Source of the DNA: DIGJ01 sp031553075
GTDB lineage: Bacteria > Bacillota > Clostridia > Lachnospirales > Lachnospiraceae
DNA: 17,152 bases
Reading direction: 5' to 3'
Assembly: GCA_031553075.1 (NCBI GenBank)
Contig: JAVBLX010000019.1
Location: 1 to 17,152 of the forward strand
Positions 1 to 7,725 of the stretch are shown in pieces (position 1 is the first letter of the stretch; every line of letters begins with the position of its first letter). Both the position numbers and the translations under genes were made by a program. The notes under the pieces are model-generated. The model did no database searches. It saw nothing but the letters and a program-made list of their open reading frames with translations, and was not told where the DNA came from.

Positions 1-17
1 TAATTAAAAAATAGTCC

Positions 18-46
18 TTGAATTTGTGAAATGGGTATGTTATACT
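18..46 (+). promoter_or_regulatory. Promoter of secG (extended -10)
   Basis: A -35 box TTGAAT (18-23) and a -10 box TATACT (41-46) are separated by 17 bp. A TG dinucleotide one base before the -10 gives an extended -10. Both fit the vegetative sigma-A consensus, and the site lies about 60 bp before the secG start. Promoter activity is inferred from sequence only. Confidence 0.7.
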
Positions 47-104
47 GTCATAGCGAGTGTACTCAAGAGATTTGGGACACCTATGTATTAGGAGGTGGAA
101 AATT

Positions 105-344
105 ATGGCAGCATTGAGAACGATTCTTACAATTGTATATATTCTTATTTGTGCAGCGGTAGTAGTTGTTGTACTTATGCAGGAAGGTAAGCAGGCCGGA
201 TTATCCGGAACCATCAGTGGCGCTGCAGAAACCTACTGGGGCAAGAATAAAGGCCGTTCAATGGAAGGAACCTTGGTAAAAGTTACTAAGTATTTAGGTG
301 CAGCATTCCTTGTTCTTTCAGTTGTTTTGAATTTAAATTGGTAA
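105..344 (+). CDS. secG: Preprotein translocase subunit SecG
   Basis: This 79-residue protein is a small subunit of the SecYEG channel, which moves unfolded proteins across the cytoplasmic membrane. The sequence shows two hydrophobic helices, roughly residues 5-24 and 60-77. They flank a polar loop that begins with VLMQEGKQAGLSG and continues with the AAETYWGKNKGRSMEG stretch, which is highly typical of SecG. The ATG at 105 is chosen because AGGAGGTGG (90-98) precedes it at ideal distance. An upstream GTG at 57 in the same frame would add 16 non-hydrophobic residues, has no ribosome binding site and lies only about 4 bp after the -10 box. The gene is monocistronic: a strong promoter lies upstream and a hairpin terminator follows directly. 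A SecG next to rnr, smpB and ssrA is a common arrangement in Firmicutes. Confidence 0.93.
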   Translation: MAALRTILTIVYILICAAVVVVVLMQEGKQAGLSGTISGAAETYWGKNKGRSMEGTLVKVTKYLGAAFLVLSVVLNLNW

Positions 345-356
345 GATAATGTCCAG

Positions 357-386
357 AACCCTCTTCCTGGTTGAAGAGGGTTTTTT
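357..386 (+). terminator. Intrinsic terminator of secG
   Basis: AACCCTCTTC (357-366) pairs perfectly with GAAGAGGGTT (373-382) around a 6-base loop, and a run of six T (381-386) follows. This is a textbook rho-independent terminator just after the secG stop. Confidence 0.9.
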
Positions 387-410
387 ATTATTTCAGAATA
401 ATTATATTGC

Positions 411-440
411 TTGTGTGTTTTTGGAATTATTGTGTATAAT
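411..440 (+). promoter_or_regulatory. Candidate promoter of rnr
   Basis: A perfect TATAAT (435-440) is preceded at 18 bp by TTGTGT (411-416), a moderate -35 box. The site lies between the secG terminator and rnr, where a promoter is required. The -10 is convincing and the -35 less so. Confidence 0.55.
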
Positions 441-490
441 AAAGGTATTAGTATTGGGAGGATTTTGGTAGATACAGATTGGAGAATAGG

Positions 491-2626
491 ATGTTAGATA
501 AGGGAAAATTAGAAGAAAAAAAGAAAATTATATACAATTACATTGCCAGCGAAGAGTATAAGCCAATGAAGATGAAGGAAATGGCTGGTTTTCTTCAGGT
601 GCCCAGAAACGAGAAGGATGATTTGAGACAGGTGTTGGAGAGTCTGGTATTGGATGGGAAAATTGTTGTTGATTCAAAAGGAAAAATTAGGGTTGGTTTG
701 GAGAATTTTGTGACAGGGACGTTTCTTGGGACGTCTAAAGGCTTCGGGTTTGTTTCGGTGGATGGTGAGGATGAGGACATTTTTATTCCGGAAAGAGAGA
801 CCAAAGGGGCTTTGCATGGTGATAAGGTGCAGGTTGCCATTTCAGATGCACAGAATGGAAGACGGAAAGAGGGTAAAGTGGTTCATTTTTTAGAACGGGC
901 TACTACCCAGGTGGTAGGTACTTATACCAGAAATAAGAACTTTGGATTTGTGATACCGGATAATCAAAAGCTGGGATGTGACGTTTTTGTACCGCTGGAA
1001 CGCTCGAAAGGGGCTGTGTCGGGGCATAAAGTAGTGGTGGAAATTACGGAATATGGTAATAATCAAAAGAACCCGGAGGGAAAGGTCATTGAGGTCCTGG
1101 GACATGTGAATGATCCAGGTGTGGATATTTTGTCGATTGTTAGAGCGTTTGGACTTCCAGAGGAATTTCCTGAGGGTGTTATGAAACAAATAGAAAAGGT
1201 GCCGGATGAAATAGATGCCATGGATGTTAAGGGACGGCTGGACCTTCGTGAGATGGTTATGGTTACCATTGATGGTGAGGATGCCAAGGATTTGGATGAT
1301 GCGGTTTCACTGACCAAAGAGGGGAATATGTATCGCTTGGGGGTTCATATTGCAGATGTCTCTCATTATGTGACGGAAAAGTCAGCCTTGGATGTGGAGG
1401 CTTTGAAACGGGCGACTAGTGTATATTTGGTAGACCGGGTAATACCTATGCTTCCCCATAAGCTATCCAATGGTATTTGCTCTCTTAATCAGGGCGTGGA
1501 CCGGCTGGCTCTTAGCTGTTTGATGGAGATTGATGATAAGGGCGTGGTGATAAGCCATAAGATTGCAGAAACGGTCATTCGGGTGAATCAAAGAATGTCT
1601 TATACCAGCGTGAAGAAAATATTAGAGGACAAGGACCCAGCAGAGAGAGAAGCTTATGGGGAATTGGTTCCGATGTTTGAACTTATGGAAGAGTTGGCGG
1701 ATATTTTGAGGGAAAAGAGACGGAAACGAGGTTCTTTGGATTTTGATTTTCCAGAAAGCAAGATTATTCTCGATGAAAAGGGAAAACCCGTTGAAATTAA
1801 GGCTTATGAGAGAAATACAGCAACTAAGATTATTGAAGATTTTATGTTGATTGCCAATGAAACAGTGGCAGAGGATTTCTTCTGGCAGGAGTTGCCTTTT
1901 GTATATCGAAGTCATGAAAATCCTGATCCGGAAAAGATTTTGAAGCTGGGCATATTTGTAAACAATTTTGGTTACAGTATCAAAATCAATCAGGATGAAA
2001 TTCATCCCAAGGAACTGCAAAAATTGATTGAAAAAATTGAAAATACACCAGAAGAGCCGTTAATAAGCCGCTTGACGCTGCGGTCAATGAAGCAGGCAAA
2101 ATATACAATTACCAGTGACGGACACTTTGGTCTGGCGACTAAGTATTATTGCCACTTTACATCACCGATCCGCCGTTATCCTGATTTACAGATTCACCGG
2201 ATTATTAAGGAAAATATTAAAAGTGGTGTAAGTGAAAAAAGAAGAAAACACTATGAAAAAATCCTTCCGGAAGTAGCGATGCATTCCAGTGCGATGGAAC
2301 GAAGAGCAGATGAAGCGGAACGAGAGGTTGAAAAGCTTAAGAAGGTTGAGTTTATGAAGCAGTTTATAGGGGAAACCTTTACGGGTGTAATTTCTGGTGT
2401 TACTTCCTGGGGAATTTATGTAGAACTTCCCAATACGGTAGAGGGTATGATTCGTATTGCAAATTTGACGGATGATTACTATTTCTTTGATGAAGAGCAT
2501 TATATGCTGGTAGGAGAACACACGAAGAAAATGTATAAATTAGGGGAAAGTATTCAGATTCTGGTATCCCAGGTCGACCGGGTATTAAGAACCATTGATT
2601 TCGAATTGGCTGAAGAACAGAACTAG
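491..2626 (+). CDS. rnr: Ribonuclease R (3'-5' exoribonuclease)
   Basis: RNase R degrades structured RNA from the 3' end and, in the family, clears the faulty mRNA released by tmRNA/SmpB. The 711-residue protein has the full family layout: an N-terminal winged helix (about 5-65), two cold-shock OB folds (about 70-125, with KGFGFV, and 140-190, with NFGFV), the RNB catalytic domain (about 245-570) and a C-terminal S1 domain (about 620-700). The metal-binding acidic motif IDGEDAKDLDDAV is intact, with Asp261, Asp267, Asp269 and Asp270. HFTSPIRRYPDLQIHR, another RNB signature, is also present. The ATG at 491 has GGAG six bases upstream. A TTG at 479, 17 bases after GGGAGG (456-461), would add four residues and cannot be excluded. 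The gene is followed by smpB and ssrA, its functional partners. Confidence 0.95.
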   Translation: MLDKGKLEEKKKIIYNYIASEEYKPMKMKEMAGFLQVPRNEKDDLRQVLESLVLDGKIVVDSKGKIRVGLENFVTGTFLGTSKGFGFVSVDGEDEDIFIPERETKGALHGDKVQVAISDAQNGRRKEGKVVHFLERATTQVVGTYTRNKNFGFVIPDNQKLGCDVFVPLERSKGAVSGHKVVVEITEYGNNQKNPEGKVIEVLGHVNDPGVDILSIVRAFGLPEEFPEGVMKQIEKVPDEIDAMDVKGRLDLREMVMVTIDGEDAKDLDDAVSLTKEGNMYRLGVHIADVSHYVTEKSALDVEALKRATSVYLVDRVIPMLPHKLSNGICSLNQGVDRLALSCLMEIDDKGVVISHKIAETVIRVNQRMSYTSVKKILEDKDPAEREAYGELVPMFELMEELADILREKRRKRGSLDFDFPESKIILDEKGKPVEIKAYERNTATKIIEDFMLIANETVAEDFFWQELPFVYRSHENPDPEKILKLGIFVNNFGYSIKINQDEIHPKELQKLIEKIENTPEEPLISRLTLRSMKQAKYTITSDGHFGLATKYYCHFTSPIRRYPDLQIHRIIKENIKSGVSEKRRKHYEKILPEVAMHSSAMERRADEAEREVEKLKKVEFMKQFIGETFTGVISGVTSWGIYVELPNTVEGMIRIANLTDDYYFFDEEHYMLVGEHTKKMYKLGESIQILVSQVDRVLRTIDFELAEEQN

Positions 2627-2672
2627 GCATCGATAAAGAAGTGTAAAATCTGAACATGCGATGAATTAGAGA

Positions 2673-2701
2673 TTGACTTTGAGATGGCAAAAGACCATAA
2701 T
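2673..2701 (+). promoter_or_regulatory. Candidate promoter of smpB
   Basis: TTGACT (2673-2678) and CATAAT (2696-2701) are separated by exactly 17 bp, each one base from consensus. The site lies in the 143-base gap between rnr and smpB and suggests smpB can be transcribed independently of rnr. Confidence 0.6.
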
Positions 2702-2769
2702 TAAGTTGAATTTAATTGGGTGTATGCGTAATAGCAGCACAGCGCAGAGCACACAGATGGGAGTTTAAG

Positions 2770-3237
2770 ATGGAAAAGAACAGTAAAAAGTTAATTGCTA
2801 ATAATAAGAAGGCCAGATTTGATTTTTTTATAGAAGATGTGTATGAAGCTGGTATTTCCCTGGCTGGCACAGAGGTTAAATCCCTGCGGATGGGGAAATG
2901 CAGCATTAAAGAATCCTTTATTCGAATTGAAAGAGGTGAGGTATATATTTATAATATGCATATAAGTCCTTACGAAAAAGGAAATATTTTTAACAAGGAT
3001 CCATTGCGGGTAAGAAAATTATTGCTTCATAACTACGAAATTAACAAACTGGTTGGGCAGATTAAGGAAAAGGGATATACGATTGTGCCCCTTAATGTAT
3101 ATCTAAAAGGAAGTCTGGTAAAGATAGAAATTGGTGTTGCCAGAGGTAAAAAGCTCTATGACAAGCGACAGGATATAGCCAAAAAAGACCAGCGTCGTGA
3201 AGCCGAAAAAAGCTTTAAAGTTAAAAACCTCTATTAA
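2770..3237 (+). CDS. smpB: SsrA-binding protein SmpB
   Basis: SmpB binds the tRNA-like part of tmRNA and positions it in the A site of stalled ribosomes during trans-translation. The 155-residue length is normal for the family. Recognisable signatures include the N-terminal IANNKKARFDFFIEDVYEAG, then GTEVKSLRMGKCSIKESF, the central YIYNMHISPYEKGN, and LNVYLKGSLVKIEIGVARGKKLYDKR. The basic C-terminal tail (DKRQDIAKKDQRREAEKS) is the part that inserts into the mRNA channel in known structures. The ATG at 2770 is chosen because GGGAG (2759-2763) lies six bases upstream and the protein then begins where the family does. A longer in-frame start at 2716 adds 18 unconserved residues. The tmRNA gene follows 140 bases downstream. 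Confidence 0.96.
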   Translation: MEKNSKKLIANNKKARFDFFIEDVYEAGISLAGTEVKSLRMGKCSIKESFIRIERGEVYIYNMHISPYEKGNIFNKDPLRVRKLLLHNYEINKLVGQIKEKGYTIVPLNVYLKGSLVKIEIGVARGKKLYDKRQDIAKKDQRREAEKSFKVKNLY

Positions 3238-3267
3238 GATTTAAATTGTAGTAATTTTTAACAAAAC

Positions 3268-3297
3268 TTGACGAATGGAATTCTTTTGTGGTAACAT
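3268..3297 (+). promoter_or_regulatory. Promoter of ssrA (extended -10)
   Basis: TTGACG (3268-3273) and TAACAT (3292-3297) are 18 bp apart, with TG one base before the -10. Transcription from here would give a precursor with a leader of about 75 nt, to be trimmed to the mature tmRNA 5' end. A second weaker pair, TTGACC (3347-3352) and TATAAC (3369-3374), sits nearer but would start almost at, or inside, the mature end. Confidence 0.6.
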
Positions 3298-3377
3298 AAG
3301 ATGAAAGTAAAGTTCAACTTGTGATATTTGTAAGTTTAAATTACAGTTGACCAACAGCGTTAAACCAATATAACTTC

Positions 3378-3718
3378 GGGGTTGTACTGGTTTCGACGGG
3401 GATTTTGCAACTCGAGCAGCTATCCGTGGTACTGGGACCACGTTAAAACCTGGATTAAATATAAACGCTGAAGACAATTTAGCATTCGCTGCCTAATGGC
3501 AGCTGTCAACCCTAAGACTCCTACGACTTAGACGTTGGCATCAAACCAGTAGGGAACCTTGCTTACAAAGCTTTGCGTAAGTGAGAGTACTATGAAGCTA
3601 CTGAAACCGGTATGGTGTCCGCTCCAGACCGGTGGAGGGAATGTCAAATAACGGACTGTGATAGGAGATACTCGTGTGAATAGGTTTTCGGACGCGGGTT
3701 CGATTCCCGCCAGCTCCA
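3378..3718 (+). ncRNA. ssrA: tmRNA (transfer-messenger RNA)
   Basis: tmRNA rescues stalled ribosomes by acting first as alanyl-tRNA and then as an mRNA for a degradation tag. The 5' end GGGGTTG (3378-3384) pairs with CAGCTCC (3711-3717) to form the acceptor stem, and A3718 is the discriminator base. The T arm GGGTTCGATTCCC (3697-3709) is clear, as is the 5' D-like segment with GGTTTCGACGGG. The third acceptor pair is G-U, the tRNA-Ala identity mark. The tag frame runs from GCT at 3467 to TAA at 3494-3496 and encodes AEDNLAFAA. CCA is not encoded after A3718 (the genome reads TAT) and must be added by tRNA nucleotidyltransferase. The gene lies directly downstream of smpB and ends before a hairpin terminator. 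Confidence 0.96.
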
Positions 3719-3731
3719 TATGGCAATGAGC

Positions 3732-3756
3732 AAGACCGATGAAAGTCGGTCTTTTT
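3732..3756 (+). terminator. Intrinsic terminator of ssrA
   Basis: AAGACCGA (3732-3739) pairs perfectly with TCGGTCTT (3746-3753) around a 6-base loop, followed by T residues to 3756. It lies 13 bases after the tmRNA end. An in-frame ATG at 3720 for the following gene would translate straight through this hairpin, which argues against that start. Confidence 0.85.
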
Positions 3757-3782
3757 ATCTATACAAAAAAGGAGGGGATTTC

Positions 3783-4352
3783 TTGGATAATAAGCTGGTA
3801 TTAGATGGATATGTATTTGCAGATGTAAAAGAATATGAAAAAGCCAAAAAAGAAAAGGAAGCTATCGACTATTTTCTAAGCAATTCCGATTTAAATAATG
3901 TGCAGCTGATTTTTAAACTGTATAACAAGCTTTTGGATAAAGGAACTTTTCAGACCATTATTGGTTATAATTTTTTGAAAAGCTTGCAGGAAAGGCTTCA
4001 AGCGGGAAAGGACATTCCGCCCAAGGACATTCGCCCCATATATGTGCATCCCAGACAAGTGATAAAGAAAGAAATAAAGAGCTTCGAAGCAGATCAGGAA
4101 GAAAAGAAATGGAAGGCTACCCAGGAACAGCATGATGGTCTAAAGAACAAAGTGGTACGGATGCGGATAATGATTGCGTTTATGGCGATTATTATTATTG
4201 GTATGATTGTTATCGCCCAGATGACCCCCTATTCCCTTTTCACCAATTATGAAGAAAAGATTGTGGACCAATATCAGAATTGGCAGGTTCAACTGGAACA
4301 AAAAGAAGCAGAGCTAAACGAGCGGGAAAACGCGTTGGAAAATAGTAAATAA
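3783..4352 (+). CDS. Unrecognised single-pass membrane protein with C-terminal coiled coil
   Basis: I do not recognise a family. The 189-residue protein has a charged N-terminal part rich in Lys, Glu and Asp (about 1-120). One strong membrane helix follows at about 144-162 (IMIAFMAIIIIGMIVIAQM). The tail of about 30 residues is rich in Glu and Gln with heptad-like spacing (VQLEQKEAELNERENALE) and is probably a short coiled coil. With no signal peptide, the bulk is probably cytoplasmic with a membrane anchor. The start is TTG at 3783, chosen because GGAGGGG (3771-3777) lies five bases upstream. The ATG at 3720 lies at the tmRNA 3' end, has no ribosome binding site and would read through the ssrA terminator. 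Only 26 bases separate that terminator from the start codon, so transcription may depend on read-through. Confidence 0.75.
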   Translation: MDNKLVLDGYVFADVKEYEKAKKEKEAIDYFLSNSDLNNVQLIFKLYNKLLDKGTFQTIIGYNFLKSLQERLQAGKDIPPKDIRPIYVHPRQVIKKEIKSFEADQEEKKWKATQEQHDGLKNKVVRMRIMIAFMAIIIIGMIVIAQMTPYSLFTNYEEKIVDQYQNWQVQLEQKEAELNERENALENSK

Positions 4353-4389
4353 AGTTTCACATTTTGTACATAATTTTATGATAAACTCA

Positions 4390-4414
4390 AAGTATAAGTA
4401 CATATTATACTTAT
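4390..4414. promoter_or_regulatory. Interleaved dyad upstream of the two-component operon
   Basis: AAGTATAA (4390-4397) and TTATACTT (4405-4412) form a perfect 8-bp inverted repeat with a 7-bp spacer. An overlapping pair, ATAAGTA (4394-4400) and TACTTAT (4408-4414), forms a second 7-bp inverted repeat. The right arm contains a TATACT that could serve as a -10 box, although no good -35 is present at normal spacing. No T-run follows, so a terminator is unlikely and an operator is the better reading. It lies about 105 bases before the response regulator start. Confidence 0.45.
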
Positions 4415-4517
4415 GCATTTACTAAGAGAGGAAATGCACTGAGCTATAGACTGGGCTGACACACCAATAGAAAAAAGACCATATGTGTCGGACTTTAATA
4501 GCAGATGGGAGTTGACT

Positions 4518-5186
4518 ATGAAAATTTTAGTAGTAGATGATGAAAGCAGAATGCGGAAACTGGTAAGGGACTTCCTTACTCGAAATCGGTATGAAGTAAT
4601 CGAAGCAGAAAATGGAGAAGAAGCCATTGATCTCTTTCTTCAGGATAAAAACATTGATTTAATTTTACTGGACGTTATGATGCCTAAGCTGGATGGTTGG
4701 CAGGTTTGCCGTGAAATCCGTCAGTTGTCTAAGGTGCCAATTATTATGCTGACTGCAAAAAGTGATGAGAGAGACGAGCTTTTGGGATTTGAGTTGGGAG
4801 TGGATGAGTACATTTCCAAGCCCTTTAGCCCTAAAATCTTGGTAGCCCGGGTTGAGGCTATTTTAAGACGGACCCATGGTGGTGAATCTCAGATTGTTCA
4901 GGTGGGAGAGATTCTATTAAACCTGGAGGCTCATGAAGTTAAAATTAACGATCAGCTGATTGATTTAAGCTATAAGGAATTTGAACTGTTGACATATTTT
5001 ATTAGAAACCAGGGAGTAGCCCTGTCAAGGGAAAATATCCTCAACAATGTCTGGAATTATGATTATTTTGGAGATGCCCGCACCATTGATACTCATGTTA
5101 AGAAACTAAGAAGTAAAATGGGAGACGCAGGAAACTATATTAAAACCATTTGGGGAATGGGATACAAATTTGAGGTGATCCAATGA
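4518..5186 (+). CDS. OmpR/PhoB-family response regulator
   Basis: This is a cytoplasmic DNA-binding response regulator of 222 residues. The receiver domain (about 1-117) has the acidic pocket Asp7-Asp8, phospho-acceptor Asp52 (LLDVMMPKLDG), Thr79 (MLTAK) and Lys101 (ISKPF), so it should be phosphorylated normally. The C-terminal winged helix (about 128-220) has the usual LSYKEFELLTYFIRNQG and the recognition-helix region DARTIDTHVKKLRSKM. The last residues, IKTIWGMGYKF, also match the family. The ATG at 4518 follows GGGAG by six bases and starts directly with MKILVVDDE. The longer frame from 4485 adds 11 residues before this fold. The stop overlaps the kinase start by ATGA, which shows translational coupling. 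The signal and targets are unknown. Confidence 0.95.
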   Translation: MKILVVDDESRMRKLVRDFLTRNRYEVIEAENGEEAIDLFLQDKNIDLILLDVMMPKLDGWQVCREIRQLSKVPIIMLTAKSDERDELLGFELGVDEYISKPFSPKILVARVEAILRRTHGGESQIVQVGEILLNLEAHEVKINDQLIDLSYKEFELLTYFIRNQGVALSRENILNNVWNYDYFGDARTIDTHVKKLRSKMGDAGNYIKTIWGMGYKFEVIQ

Positions 5187-6724
5187 AGCATTCCATCCGA
5201 ATCCGGTTGGTGACTACCCTGGCTATTATTGTCGGGTGTATCATCCTTTTATTCTGGATTACCAATAAAACATTTTTGCCAAGATATTATGAAAATTATA
5301 AGATTGATATGCTGGGAAAAGCATATCAATCGGTTTGTACCATATATGCAGCCGCTCATGATGGAGAGTCAGAAGAAAATCAGGAAGCGGGCTATCTGGA
5401 TGATGAAATTAACATAGCGCTGGAAAGCCTTGGCGCAAATCAAAGTCTGAATCTTTACCTCTTTCAGCTAATTAATCAGTCTGGTGTTGTTTATATAAAA
5501 TTTCTTTATCCATTGATGGATGTATTTTCTCAAAGACTTGTGAGTGAACAGATTTTAAGTGATGAGGGAAAGCGTCAACTAATTATTGAAACAGAATCCT
5601 ACAGCATCTATAAAGTATATGATAAACGGGTAGATTCTATTTATTTGGAGTTGGTTGGTACAATCGATGGAGAAACAGGGATATTTGTTCGAAGTAACTA
5701 TCAAAGCATGATGGAAAGTGTGGGAATTTCTAATCGTTTTCTGGCACTTATTGGTGTCGTAGTATCCCTGCTGGGAATTACCATTATGTACGGAATCAGC
5801 CGAAATTTTACAAAGCCGATTCTGGAACTAACTGATATTGCCACTAGGATGTCCAATCTGGATTTTGATGTAACCTATCAGGTGAACCGAAAGGATGAAA
5901 TTGGTACTTTGGGTGACAGTGTAAATACCCTGGCAAGAAGGCTGGAAACAACCATTCTGGAGTTGAAAGCTGCGAACAATCAATTACAGAAGGATATTGA
6001 AAAGAAGGATCAGATTGATCAGATGCGTACCGAATTTCTATCTAATGTATCACATGAGCTGAAGACACCCATTGCTTTGATTCAGGGCTATGCGGAAGGC
6101 CTCATTGAAAATGTTAACGATGATGAAGAAAGCCGGAGATTCTACTGTGAAGTAATCGTAGACGAAGCAGCTAAAATGAATCAAATGGTGAAGAAGCTGC
6201 TTAGCTTAAATCATATTGAATTTGGTGAGAATGCAATTACCTTCCAGCATTTTGATGTTGTAGCGGTGATAAAGTCTGTATTAGACGAGACGGAGATACT
6301 TTTCCAGCAAAATAATGTAATCCTGCACTTTGAACCAAATCATCCCATTTATGTGTGGGCCGATGAATATATGGTGGAGGAAGTATTTACCAACTATATC
6401 AGCAATGCCCTGAATCATGTTGCTGGGGCAAAAATTATTGAAGTGAAACTGATTGAGCAGGGAGACCATGTTAGGATTGCCGTATTCAACACAGGAGAAA
6501 AGATTCCTGATGATGACATGGACAAGATTTGGGATAAATTCTATAAAGTTGATAAAGCCCGAACAAGAGAATACGGTGGAAGCGGCATTGGTTTATCCAT
6601 CGTCAAGGCGATTATGACTTCTTTGAACCAGGGATATGGTGTTGTGAATCATACAAATGGAGTTGAGTTTTGGTTTGAATTAGACTGCAAAAATGAAGAA
6701 GTGATTGCCGAAATTCACAATTAG
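5183..6724 (+). CDS. Membrane sensor histidine kinase, partner of the upstream regulator
   Basis: This 513-residue kinase should autophosphorylate on His and pass phosphate to the regulator encoded just before it. TM1 is at about 8-27 and TM2 at about 186-205, enclosing an extracellular sensor region of about 155 residues that I cannot assign to a family. A HAMP linker (about 207-260, FTKPILELTDIATRMSNLDF) leads to the HisKA domain with phospho-acceptor His291 (FLSNVSHELKTPIALIQGYAEGL). The HATPase_c domain has an N box (EVFTNYISNALNH), a G1-type motif (VFNTGEKIPDD), an F box (IWDKFYKVDKART) and a G2 box (GGSGIGLSIVK). All catalytic boxes look intact. GAGGTG lies just before the ATG, which overlaps the regulator stop. 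The following lipoprotein, 55 bases on, may be a sensory accessory. Confidence 0.94.
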   Translation: MKHSIRIRLVTTLAIIVGCIILLFWITNKTFLPRYYENYKIDMLGKAYQSVCTIYAAAHDGESEENQEAGYLDDEINIALESLGANQSLNLYLFQLINQSGVVYIKFLYPLMDVFSQRLVSEQILSDEGKRQLIIETESYSIYKVYDKRVDSIYLELVGTIDGETGIFVRSNYQSMMESVGISNRFLALIGVVVSLLGITIMYGISRNFTKPILELTDIATRMSNLDFDVTYQVNRKDEIGTLGDSVNTLARRLETTILELKAANNQLQKDIEKKDQIDQMRTEFLSNVSHELKTPIALIQGYAEGLIENVNDDEESRRFYCEVIVDEAAKMNQMVKKLLSLNHIEFGENAITFQHFDVVAVIKSVLDETEILFQQNNVILHFEPNHPIYVWADEYMVEEVFTNYISNALNHVAGAKIIEVKLIEQGDHVRIAVFNTGEKIPDDDMDKIWDKFYKVDKARTREYGGSGIGLSIVKAIMTSLNQGYGVVNHTNGVEFWFELDCKNEEVIAEIHN

Positions 6725-6779
6725 TGATAAGATAAGTAGTAAATAACAAAAGAGTATGATGATACAGGAGGGATCGGGA

Positions 6780-7541
6780 GTGAAAAAATATCTGGCGCTT
6801 ATGATTGTGTGCGTTGCTCTTTGCTGCACAGGCTGCGTAGAGTCCCAGTACAACCTGACAGAAGAAGAAAATGATATGATTGCGGAATATATGGCGGGTG
6901 TTTTGCTGAAGTATGATCTTAAATATCCAGGAAAGCTGTTATATGAGACGGAAGATGAGATGGAGGGGGCGGAATCAGAACAAGTACCTTCACCTTCTCC
7001 AATACCTGCTTCGTCATCGGATAAAAATAGCCCTACAAATTCCAATACCAATAACACGACCAATAATGGTAAAGGAAATAATGACACAAATACACCTCAA
7101 ACGGAGGAACCTGCAACAGAACATTATTTGAAGCTTTCAGAGATTTATACTAGCAAGGATTTTGCTATAAATTTTAATCGCAGTAAAGAGTACCAAAGAT
7201 ATCCGGAAAGTTCAGAGATTAGTTATCCCCAGTTGGAGGCCAATAAAGGAAATAAATATTTGGTATTATTTTTTGATGTAAAGAACACAGCTTCCAAAAT
7301 GATGTCTTTGAATTTGATGAGTTCAGGGATTCAGTATCGTTTGGAGGATGGAGCGGGTAAGCAGAAAAAACCTCTTTTGACAGCTCTTACCAATGATTTG
7401 CAGTATTTGGATGTAAAAGTAGAAGCGGGAAAAACTTACGAAGCAGTCATTATTTTCGAAGTTTCCAAGGAATCCAAGATGGAGGATTTTAGCTTATATG
7501 CGACTGTTGGTGACAAAACGGCTCAGGTTAAGTTAAAATAA
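6780..7541 (+). CDS. Lipoprotein with low-complexity linker and DUF4352/DUF5067-like C-terminal domain
   Basis: This 253-residue secreted lipoprotein is of unknown function. The N-terminus KKYLALMIVCVALCCTGC is a lipoprotein signal with the lipid-carrying Cys at 19. Position -3 is Cys rather than Leu, which is unusual but acceptable. A short charged region follows, then a Ser/Pro/Thr/Asn linker (about 70-115). The C-terminal domain of about 130 residues includes YLVLFFDVKN and VEAGKTYEAVIIFEVSKE. These resemble the beta-sandwich domains named DUF4352/DUF5067 that are common in clostridial lipoproteins; this is recognition from pattern, not a search. The GTG at 6780 is chosen because AGGAGGGA (6766-6773) lies six bases upstream. 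The ATG at 6756 would place the ribosome binding site inside the gene. It is probably co-transcribed with the kinase and ends at a terminator. Confidence 0.85.
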   Translation: MKKYLALMIVCVALCCTGCVESQYNLTEEENDMIAEYMAGVLLKYDLKYPGKLLYETEDEMEGAESEQVPSPSPIPASSSDKNSPTNSNTNNTTNNGKGNNDTNTPQTEEPATEHYLKLSEIYTSKDFAINFNRSKEYQRYPESSEISYPQLEANKGNKYLVLFFDVKNTASKMMSLNLMSSGIQYRLEDGAGKQKKPLLTALTNDLQYLDVKVEAGKTYEAVIIFEVSKESKMEDFSLYATVGDKTAQVKLK

Positions 7542-7592
7542 ATACATCATGCATTGGATATTGACGCTCATGATTATTAGGGAATTGAGTTT

Positions 7593-7628
7593 AAAAGTGT
7601 TTCAGTTAAAAACTGGAGCACTTTTTTT
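7593..7628 (+). terminator. Intrinsic terminator after the lipoprotein gene
   Basis: AAAAGTG (7593-7599) pairs with CACTTTT (7619-7625), and CAGTT (7603-7607) with AACTG (7611-7615). The three bases between them (TTT/GAG) pair with two G-U wobbles, giving a stem of about 15 bp with a 3-base loop. A run of T to 7628 follows. It closes the regulator-kinase-lipoprotein operon. Confidence 0.85.
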
Positions 7629-7687
7629 ATTGAAAATTAGAAAAAAAAATTAAAAAAAACTTAAAAATTGGAAAATAAACCAAAATG

Positions 7688-7725
7688 AGTTTCAAATGAA
7701 GCGAGCGAGAAGTTGGCATGAAACT
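7688..7725. promoter_or_regulatory. Inverted repeat around the repeat-protein promoter
   Basis: AGTTTCA (7688-7694) and TGAAACT (7719-7725) are perfect inverted copies whose centres are 31 bp apart, close to three helical turns. The right arm lies in the spacer immediately after the -35 box, so a bound protein could control the promoter. The regulator is unknown. No T-run follows. Confidence 0.35.

Noticed and set aside
595..2690. Several minus-strand frames of 81-132 codons inside rnr
   Set aside because: They lie opposite a complete, well-conserved gene and carry no recognisable domains.
3528..3719. Minus-strand open frame of 63 codons across the tmRNA gene
   Set aside because: The region is a structured RNA gene with matching acceptor stem and tag frame; the antisense frame is a by-product.
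3720..3782. ATG at 3720 as the start of the membrane protein gene
   Set aside because: It begins next to the tmRNA 3' end, has no ribosome binding site and would translate through the ssrA terminator hairpin. The TTG at 3783 has GGAGGGG at good distance.
4458..4489. GACACA/TGTGTC inverted repeat before the response regulator
   Set aside because: Only 6 bp with a 20-base loop and no T-run; too weak to call a structure.
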